DNA of 39,205 nucleotides from Sphingobacteriaceae bacterium UBA6709. GTDB taxonomy: Bacteria; Bacteroidota; Bacteroidia; Sphingobacteriales; Sphingobacteriaceae. The notes below the pieces were generated by a model, which saw only the letters and a program-made list of their open reading frames with translations, was not told the origin of the DNA and did not search any database. The translations under genes were made by a program, and so were the position numbers. Every line of letters starts with the position of its first letter. Position 1 is the first letter of the stretch. Shown piece by piece: positions 33,408-39,205 of this stretch. The stretch covers positions 1-39,205 of the forward strand of contig DKIV01000017.1 of NCBI GenBank assembly GCA_002454425.1, read 5' to 3'.

Positions 33408-36400
33408 TTATGCTTCTACTGTATTTCTAACTTTTACCTGATAACCTACTCCCGGTTGTGTATTCATTTCCTGAAGTACATAATAGGTACGCTCATCTTT
33501 CAGTGCTTTTGACACTTCTGATTCAGGATCGTTCATATCTCCAAAGATAATCGCCCCCGCAGAACATGCTTGCTGACAAGCCATCTGTATCTCGCCGTCT
33601 TTCAAAACACGCTTCTCAATCTTCGCCTGCAAACGTCCGGCCTGAATACGCTGAATACACATCGAACATTTCTCCATCACCCCTCTTGAGCGGGTAACGA
33701 CATCAGGATTCAACAGTAACTGCGTAAATTCGTTATTCAGATAGTTGTCAAAGCGAGAGTCATTCCAGTAGTTAAACCAGTTGAAACGACGCACTTTGTA
33801 CGGACAGTTGTTAGCACAATAACGGGTACCCACACAACGGTTATAAGCCATGTAGTTTAATCCATCTGACGAGTGCATCGTCGCGATTACCGGACATACC
33901 GTCTCACACGGAGCATGATCACAATGCTGACATAACATTGGTTGATGCACAACCGCTACGTTATCAAACTCAGGAAGCTTCTCAATTTCCTTTTCCTCTG
34001 TAACCAGTTTGCTATCCTCAGTAAAGGTGTAATAGCGGTCAATACGCAACCAGTGCATTTCTCTTCTGCGTCTCACCTCATCCTTCCCTACTACCGGAAT
34101 GTTATTCTCAACATTACAAGCTACAATACATGAGCCACAGCCTGTACAAGCATTCAAATCAATGGCCATCACCCAATTGTGACCAATTTTCTTATGCTCT
34201 GGCCACAGATCGTAAGTCTTATGCTCGCCGTGTTTCTCGTTTGCTGATGCAGGATTCTTGAGATAGTTTGCGAAAGATGTCTCACGAATTACAGTACGTC
34301 CTTCGTAAGAATGGTGCGTTTGAGTCTGCGCAAGCTCCATTTTCGCGCCGGTCTTACTTACCGTTGCGGTGGTGTTAAACTGAACAGTACCATTTACAAC
34401 ACCAGCCAAAGGATAAGCGTTCTGACCTACATGATTACCCGCCTTACCCGCTTTAGTACGGCCATAGCCGACAGCAATAGACAGGGTACCTTTCGCCTGA
34501 CCAGGTTGCAATAATACCGGCAACGAAATACTGTAACCGTTAGCACCCTTGATCTCGATAATATCAAACTCTTCCCATCCTTGCTCCTGAGCGAACTTCG
34601 GCGCTACAGCAGCGTAGTTATCCCAGGTTACCTTTGATACAGGATCGGGCATTTCCTGAAGGAAAGCGTTATTTGCGTAGCGGCCATCTCTGATAGCAAC
34701 ACTCTCGTATAATTGTACCTGAATATCTTTGTTCAGTGCCAGACTCTGCGCATTTACCGCAGATACCGCAGCGCCGATGTTACCGGCAAAGGTGTAGCTT
34801 GCAGCAGGCTTAGCACCGCTGTAAACGAAACCTTTCTGTAATAATTCCTTCCAACTGATACCAGCGGCTGGCAAAATATTTTTCTCCCAGTATGCTTTCA
34901 CATACTCGTAGTAGTTTTTCTGTGGATTGTTAGACCATAACAGCAAGCTCTGAGGAGCCTGACGTGTCTGGAACACCGGATTGATTGTCGGCTGCATTAA
35001 TGTAAAGAACCCTTCAAATGCGCTCTCATCTCCCCATGACTCGAGGAAGTTTGCATCCGGAGCAATTACATTACATAATCTCGCAGTTTCATCCTCACGA
35101 TCTGCAAAAGATACTCTCAATGGAACTTTTGCTAAACCATCTTTGAATGCTTTGCCGTCAAAGTAAGAATACGCAGGATTGATGTCCAGGAAGAATACCG
35201 CACCTACTTCAGAGCGATTCATTTCTGCAACGAAGCTGCTGAAGGCGGTATCATTTCCCGATACATGTATCGGCGCGTCGAGATTGATGGTAGTTCCGTA
35301 CGAACCGAGGTTCGCGTTGATAGCGTTTACTATCGTCTGAACGTTCACATCGTTTGATCCGCATACTACAACCGCTCTTCCTCTTGCGTTTTGCAATTCC
35401 TTAGCAGCCAGTTTCACAACTTTCTCTGCCGCGGGATTTCCAGCGATGCTTGCTGACCCTCCGGTCAACGCCTGATAGAGCGCTACCACGGCAAGACCTA
35501 GTTCTGAAGGTTTTACCGGTACACGTGAATCAGCATTTGTACCTGTCATACTTAAACCAGTTTCTATCTGGATATGACGAGACATCTTGCCCTTCTTTAG
35601 CGAGGCCGAATTACGGTTTGAAACATACTGCTTTGTAAACTCCTCGCCTGCAATCCAGGTACCGAGGAAATCAGCACCAAAGCTTACAATAACGTCAGCC
35701 TTATCAAAGCTATAAGAAGGCACAACTGCCTTGCCAAAGCTGGCAGCGTTTGCCTGGATAATACCCGAATATGAAACAGGATCAGCCTCTACATGCATAG
35801 CGTTAGGATACTGCGCGATGAACTCAGCGATCACTGATTTCGCCGAAGGACTGCTCATGCTCGTAGACACGATACGAATCTTCTTGCCTGAAGCCTGAAC
35901 TTTTGACAATTCAGCCTTAACGAATTCATCTATTTTAGTCCAGTCGGTATCTTCGCCGTCAATCTTAGGATTCTGTAGTTTCGAGATGTCATACAGATCT
36001 AAAACCGACGCTTGCGTTGTCGCGTCAGTTCCATGGTTGCCGAAAACTCCGGCAGGATTACCTTCTATTTTTATCGGACGACCTTCACGGGTCTTCACCA
36101 ACACGCTCTGTCCCTTATGACTGGACAGATAATAGTTAGGAACACCAGGAGTAACTTCCTCCGGTTTTATCAGGTAGGGAATTGATTTATGTACAGGGGC
36201 GGTCTGACAAGCAGCAAGTGATACAGCACCGATACCGAACCCTAAAGTCTTTAAAAAGTCACGACGAGGAGTAGCGGCATTAAAACCAGTTTCGCTAATA
36301 GCACCTTCGATAGGAAGCTCTTCAGCAAACTCATTTTTATTCTTTTCCACAAAGTCTGGTTGACCCTGCAGCTCTTCTAAACCTTTCCAGTATTTTTTAT

Positions 36401-36410
36401 TGCTTTCCAT
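33408..36410 (-). CDS. actB: Alternative complex III subunit ActB (molybdopterin-type fold plus four Fe-S clusters)
   Basis: 1000 residues. A Tat signal (RRDFLKTLGFGIG, twin Arg at 49-50) ends in a lipobox (SLAAC, C68). The middle 650 residues are the molybdopterin-oxidoreductase-like domain, which in ACIII carries no Mo cofactor. The C-terminal Fe-S domain carries CTGCGSCIVAC, CQHCDHAPCETVC, CVGTRYCANNC and CSMC with CQQAC, four cluster sites (known for ACIII: three 4Fe-4S and one 3Fe-4S). It receives electrons from quinol at ActC and passes them to ActA. It sits on the periplasmic side. Transcription is from actA, 37 bp upstream. Confidence 0.96.
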   Translation of the reverse strand: MESNKKYWKGLEELQGQPDFVEKNKNEFAEELPIEGAISETGFNAATPRRDFLKTLGFGIGAVSLAACQTAPVHKSIPYLIKPEEVTPGVPNYYLSSHKGQSVLVKTREGRPIKIEGNPAGVFGNHGTDATTQASVLDLYDISKLQNPKIDGEDTDWTKIDEFVKAELSKVQASGKKIRIVSTSMSSPSAKSVIAEFIAQYPNAMHVEADPVSYSGIIQANAASFGKAVVPSYSFDKADVIVSFGADFLGTWIAGEEFTKQYVSNRNSASLKKGKMSRHIQIETGLSMTGTNADSRVPVKPSELGLAVVALYQALTGGSASIAGNPAAEKVVKLAAKELQNARGRAVVVCGSNDVNVQTIVNAINANLGSYGTTINLDAPIHVSGNDTAFSSFVAEMNRSEVGAVFFLDINPAYSYFDGKAFKDGLAKVPLRVSFADREDETARLCNVIAPDANFLESWGDESAFEGFFTLMQPTINPVFQTRQAPQSLLLWSNNPQKNYYEYVKAYWEKNILPAAGISWKELLQKGFVYSGAKPAASYTFAGNIGAAVSAVNAQSLALNKDIQVQLYESVAIRDGRYANNAFLQEMPDPVSKVTWDNYAAVAPKFAQEQGWEEFDIIEIKGANGYSISLPVLLQPGQAKGTLSIAVGYGRTKAGKAGNHVGQNAYPLAGVVNGTVQFNTTATVSKTGAKMELAQTQTHHSYEGRTVIRETSFANYLKNPASANEKHGEHKTYDLWPEHKKIGHNWVMAIDLNACTGCGSCIVACNVENNIPVVGKDEVRRRREMHWLRIDRYYTFTEDSKLVTEEKEIEKLPEFDNVAVVHQPMLCQHCDHAPCETVCPVIATMHSSDGLNYMAYNRCVGTRYCANNCPYKVRRFNWFNYWNDSRFDNYLNNEFTQLLLNPDVVTRSRGVMEKCSMCIQRIQAGRLQAKIEKRVLKDGEIQMACQQACSAGAIIFGDMNDPESEVSKALKDERTYYVLQEMNTQPGVGYQVKVRNTVEA

Positions 36411-36447
36411 TTAAGCTATATAAACTGTAACCGAATTTCTTATTTAA

Positions 36448-37803
36448 TTAATAATGGCACTTACCACACTCTAATCCACCTAACACTGCCGGAGTAACTT
36501 TCTCACCTTTCTTAATCTGATCATGTACAGCGATCATCTTGTCATAGTAAGCGTTTCCTTTAAAGTTAACATCCTTAGTACGGTGACAGTTAATACACCA
36601 TTTCATTGTAAGCGGAGAATACTGGTATACCTCAGACATTGTCTCGATAGGACCATGACACTCCTGACATTTCAACCCAGCTACCGTTACGTGCTGCGAG
36701 TGGTTGAAGTATGCGAAGTCAGGGAGATTGTGTACTCTAACCCACTCCACTGGCTTAGGATTTTCACCATATTTCTTAGTCTGCGGATCGTAATCCAACG
36801 CCTTGTATATCTTAGCGATCTCCGGAGAAATTTCGCCATTATATTTTTCAGTTGCCTGAACATAGTTATGACAGTTCATACATACGTTCAGAGAAGGAAT
36901 TGAGGCATTCTTTGACTTGTATGCACCACCGTGACAATACTGACAGTCAATTTTCATTGTTCCCGCGTGAGTATCGTGAGGGAATTTAATTGGCTGTGTC
37001 GGCTGATAACCGGTATGAACACCCGTGTTCCACATCATATTCCAGCTGACAGATCCAAAGATCAATACCAGCACAATGATGATATAAAATACAAGCTTCT
37101 TATTTTTAAGAAGACGTCTCAATTTCGCGGCGGCAGGCTCAGACTCATCCACAGGAATTTCGTCAATAGCGATACCCTGTCTTTGCATCAGTAATCTCTC
37201 CAACGTCTTAATAACGCGGTTCAAAACTACGATAACAAGCAGAGCAACTACCACAACGAGAATCAATCCACCTAGCATGAAATTGGTCACTTCGTTGCTT
37301 CCCGAACCCGCTGTAGCACCAGCAGCTCCGGCAGCACCAGCGGCTCCCGCAGCCGGCTTATTGCTTTCCTGCTTGATGTAGGCAAGAATATTATCAATAT
37401 CAGCCTCTTGCAACTCCGGAAAAGGAGTCATTACCGTCTTGTTGTACTCGTTGAAGATCTTCACAGCTTCGGCGTCTCCTGACGCGACCAAAGCCTGAGA
37501 ATTCTTTATCCACTTGTGCAACCAGGCAGCATCCCGCTGTTCCGTAATACCCTTTAACGCAGGACCAACAACCTGACGGTCGATGGCGTGACAGGAAGTA
37601 CACTTTTGCTTAAAAATTGCCGAGCCGGCATTGGCGTCGCCTTTAACTTCTGATCCTGAGGACCCCGCTGCAGCTTCTGCCGCAGGCGCCTCTTTGTTGG
37701 TAGCTGTAGAATCCTGAGCCATCACCCCGGGGGCTAATCCCAAGGCCCAGACTAAGAAGAATGATTTAGCAACACTTTTTAAAACTAATGAGAATCTTCT
37801 CAT
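36448..37803 (-). CDS. actA: Alternative complex III multiheme cytochrome ActA with fused N-terminal monoheme domain
   Basis: 451 residues. Order: signal peptide (to about residue 30); acidic Ala/Glu linker; class I cytochrome c domain with CTSCH near residue 70 and MTPFPEL as likely Met ligand region; a Gly-Ala linker (AAGAAGAAGATAGSGS); two helices (FMLGGLILVVVVALLVIVVL and LVFYIIIVLVLIFGSVSW); and a pentaheme domain with CQYCH, CMNCH, CQECH, CINCH and CGKCH. That makes six heme c sites. It takes electrons from ActB and passes them on to ActE or directly to the oxidase. First gene of the cluster, behind an operator-like palindrome and a -7 box. Confidence 0.95.
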   Translation of the reverse strand: MRRFSLVLKSVAKSFFLVWALGLAPGVMAQDSTATNKEAPAAEAAAGSSGSEVKGDANAGSAIFKQKCTSCHAIDRQVVGPALKGITEQRDAAWLHKWIKNSQALVASGDAEAVKIFNEYNKTVMTPFPELQEADIDNILAYIKQESNKPAAGAAGAAGAAGATAGSGSNEVTNFMLGGLILVVVVALLVIVVLNRVIKTLERLLMQRQGIAIDEIPVDESEPAAAKLRRLLKNKKLVFYIIIVLVLIFGSVSWNMMWNTGVHTGYQPTQPIKFPHDTHAGTMKIDCQYCHGGAYKSKNASIPSLNVCMNCHNYVQATEKYNGEISPEIAKIYKALDYDPQTKKYGENPKPVEWVRVHNLPDFAYFNHSQHVTVAGLKCQECHGPIETMSEVYQYSPLTMKWCINCHRTKDVNFKGNAYYDKMIAVHDQIKKGEKVTPAVLGGLECGKCHY

Positions 37804-37837
37804 ATAAAATTGACAATAAAATTTTAAAACGTATATT

Positions 37838-37865
37838 CTAAAATGTGCCCATTGTCACATTTTAG
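37838..37865 (-). promoter_or_regulatory. Crp/Fnr-type palindromic operator upstream of actA
   Basis: Perfect 10-bp inverted repeat: CTAAAATGTG (37838-37847), 8-nt spacer, CACATTTTAG (37856-37865). The core TGTG-N8-CACA has the spacing of a Crp-family site (TGTGA-N6-TCACA), one half-site complete. It lies 35 bp upstream of the actA ATG and just downstream of a -7 box, so on that promoter it would sit over the transcription start. Confidence 0.6.
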
Positions 37866-37870
37866 GTTGA

Positions 37871-37878
37871 CAAAAGTA
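37871..37878 (-). promoter_or_regulatory. Bacteroidota -7 element for the act-cox operon
   Basis: Minus strand reads TACTTTTG, an exact match to TAnnTTTG, about 67 nt before the actA ATG. No TTTG is seen at the 19-nt spacing (GTCA instead), as expected of a promoter that might need an activator. The palindrome begins 5 bp downstream. Confidence 0.5.
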
Positions 37879-37950
37879 TAATTATTTACACGACCACTGA
37901 CATTTCTATGATCCAAAAAACCAATTTATATTCATTCTAAACAAAACACA

Positions 37951-37982
37951 AAGGGCACCCTGATTTTAATCAGAGCGCCCTT
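37951..37982 (-). terminator. Terminator of the deoxyhypusine synthase-like gene
   Basis: Outer stem AAGGGC (37951-37956) with GCCCTT (37977-37982) and inner stem CTGATT (37960-37965) with AATCAG (37968-37973), separated by small internal loops. On the minus strand it is followed by TGTGTTTTGTTT. It lies 52 bp past the stop at 38035. Confidence 0.75.
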
Positions 37983-38034
37983 CAATACATTGGAAATTTA
38001 CTTAAAATCCGGCAATAAGTCTAATATTGTAACA

Positions 38035-39009
38035 TTATTGTTTCAATATCCACGCAAAAATCAGAGGAGCAACAATTGTCGCATCCGATTCTACGATAAA
38101 TTTCGGGGTATTTATATCTAATTTCCCCCAAGTGATCTTTTCGTTAGGCACCGCCCCGGAATAAGAGCCATAAGAGGTTGTAGAATCTGAGATCTGACAG
38201 AAGTAGCTCCAGAATGGAACATCATGCATTTCCAAATCTTGATACAACATCGGCACAACACAAATTGGAAAATCACCGGCAATACCTCCGCCAATCTGGA
38301 AGAAGCCAATACCCTTACCTGATGAGTTCGCGCGATACCAATCTGCCAACCAAGCCATATATTCGATACCACTCTTCATTGTAGACGCCTTAAGCTCGCC
38401 TTTAATTACGTAAGATGCGAAGATATTCCCCATCGTGCTATCTTCCCATCCGGGAACGATGATAGGCAAGTTCTTTTCCGCAGCGGCAATCATCCAGCTG
38501 TGTTCTACAGGAATTTCATAATTCTCTTGCATAACTCCGCTTAGAAGCAACTTGTACATGTACTCATGCGGAAAATAACGTTCTCCATTATCTTCGGCAT
38601 CTTTCCAAATCTTATGAATATGGCGCTGAATTCTTCTGAAAGCTTCCTCTTCAGGAATACAAGTGTCTGTAACGCGGTTAAAACCGTTTTCCAGTAACTC
38701 CCACTCTTCCTGCGGACTTAAATCACGATAGTTTGGCACTCGCTTGTAATGCGTATGGGCTACCAGATTCATGATATCCTCCTCAAGATTTGCCCCAGTA
38801 CAAGAGATGATAGACACTTTGTCTTGTCTGATCATTTCAGCTAATGATATACCCAACTCCGCGGTGCTCATAGCGCCCGCCAGGGTAATCATCATTTTAC
38901 CTCCCTCATCTAAATGAGCCTCATATCCTTTCGCTGCGTCCATCAACGCAGCAGCGTTAAAATGACGATAATGATGTTCTATAAACTGAGAAATAGGTCC
39001 TCTTTCCAT
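38035..39009 (-). CDS. Deoxyhypusine synthase-family protein (bacterial)
   Basis: 324 residues. The Rossmann-type family is recognised from MMITLAGAMSTAELGISLAE, SIISCTGANLEEDIMNLVAH, SWMIAAAEKNLPIIVPGWED (NAD/active-site region) and YGSYSGAVPNEKITWGKLDI. K296 in the TWGK motif corresponds to the catalytic Lys of eukaryotic and archaeal deoxyhypusine synthase (SWGKI). Those enzymes use NAD and spermidine to modify eIF5A, which bacteria lack. Bacterial relatives are therefore thought to make other aminobutyl transfers, such as homospermidine formation. No other polyamine gene is nearby. It is probably cytoplasmic and monocistronic, with its own terminator. The start at 39009 gives MERGPISQFIEHHYRHF, a normal family N-terminus. 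Confidence 0.88.
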   Translation of the reverse strand: MERGPISQFIEHHYRHFNAAALMDAAKGYEAHLDEGGKMMITLAGAMSTAELGISLAEMIRQDKVSIISCTGANLEEDIMNLVAHTHYKRVPNYRDLSPQEEWELLENGFNRVTDTCIPEEEAFRRIQRHIHKIWKDAEDNGERYFPHEYMYKLLLSGVMQENYEIPVEHSWMIAAAEKNLPIIVPGWEDSTMGNIFASYVIKGELKASTMKSGIEYMAWLADWYRANSSGKGIGFFQIGGGIAGDFPICVVPMLYQDLEMHDVPFWSYFCQISDSTTSYGSYSGAVPNEKITWGKLDINTPKFIVESDATIVAPLIFAWILKQ

Positions 39010-39131
39010 TTTTTCTGAAATTAAGACTGCAAAAGTACAATTATTATTCTCAGAACAAGCATCGCCAATGATTTCCTTCGCCTGAGTTCAATCGCCATTA
39101 CAGGCAATCAGGGGAGGCAGCTACCCACCTG

Positions 39132-39162
39132 GTTCGAGTCTGACCCGAGACTGACTCGGAAC
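39132..39162. other. Inverted repeat near the window end
   Basis: GTTCGAGTC (39132-39140) pairs with GACTCGGAAC (39153-39162) with one bulged G and a 12-nt loop. No T-run is adjacent. Just downstream, TCATCGACA occurs twice (39175-39183 and 39197-39205), with CATTTCAT also duplicated between them. The element is cut by the window end and cannot be assigned. Confidence 0.35.
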
Positions 39163-39205
39163 AGACAGCACTGGTCATCGACATTTCATGGGCATTTCAT
39201 CGACA

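Overview
The window looks like a chromosomal segment of a Bacteroidota member, most likely of the Sphingobacteriaceae (Pedobacter/Mucilaginibacter type). The evidence is an alternative complex III (act) operon fused to an aa3 oxidase operon, promoters of the Bacteroidota TTTG/TAnnTTTG type, few Shine-Dalgarno sequences, and families common in that phylum (DUF4286, DUF3341, a deoxyhypusine synthase-like protein). This taxonomic call is inference; there is no rRNA or marker gene here.

Layout. 1-478: no intact gene, only a possible frameshifted small ORF and a terminator. 479-2278 (-): a flavoprotein-like TIM barrel resembling nitronate monooxygenase, with a Cys-rich and coiled-coil C-terminus. 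2425-6260 (+): glgX and malQ for glycogen/maltodextrin breakdown. 6261-6698 (-): a secreted SnoaL-like protein. 6822-7688 (+): an AT-rich Abi_2-type gene with no normal start codon, followed by about 500 bp of non-coding sequence with hairpins and a tandem repeat. 8201-14493 (+): a hemW-like radical SAM gene, a VWA protein with a ChlI-like AAA+ ATPase, a membrane-anchored metallophosphoesterase and a UbiA-like membrane protein. 14497-18727 (-): an S9-type lipoprotein lacking catalytic residues, followed by a histidine kinase and an OmpR-type regulator. 18993-19841 (+): DUF4286 and an orphan rfbC. 19857-21422 (-): a flavodoxin and an OmpA-type lipoprotein.

21593-37803 (-) is one respiratory cluster of sixteen genes. 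In transcription order it holds actA, actB, actC, actD, actE, actF, coxB, coxA, ctaB, two subunit III genes, subunit IV, a SCO-like protein, a DUF420 protein, a small exported CxxC protein and a DUF983 protein. Together they would move electrons from menaquinol through ACIII and its c-type hemes to CuA of the aa3 oxidase. The last four genes look like assembly or metallation helpers. The 5' leader of actA carries a perfect 10-bp inverted repeat with Crp/Fnr-type geometry. 38035-39009 (-) is a deoxyhypusine synthase-like gene.

The most interesting points are the Crp-like operator ahead of the respiratory operon, the probable pseudo-peptidase coupled to a two-component system, the atypical SCO-like protein (CxxC and a displaced His) beside an exported protein whose mature end would be QCAMC, the NMO-like flavoprotein with its extra Cys-rich region, and the Abi_2 gene whose coding frame extends about 77 codons upstream of any usable start. 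No CRISPR array, tRNA, rRNA, transposase or integrase was seen.
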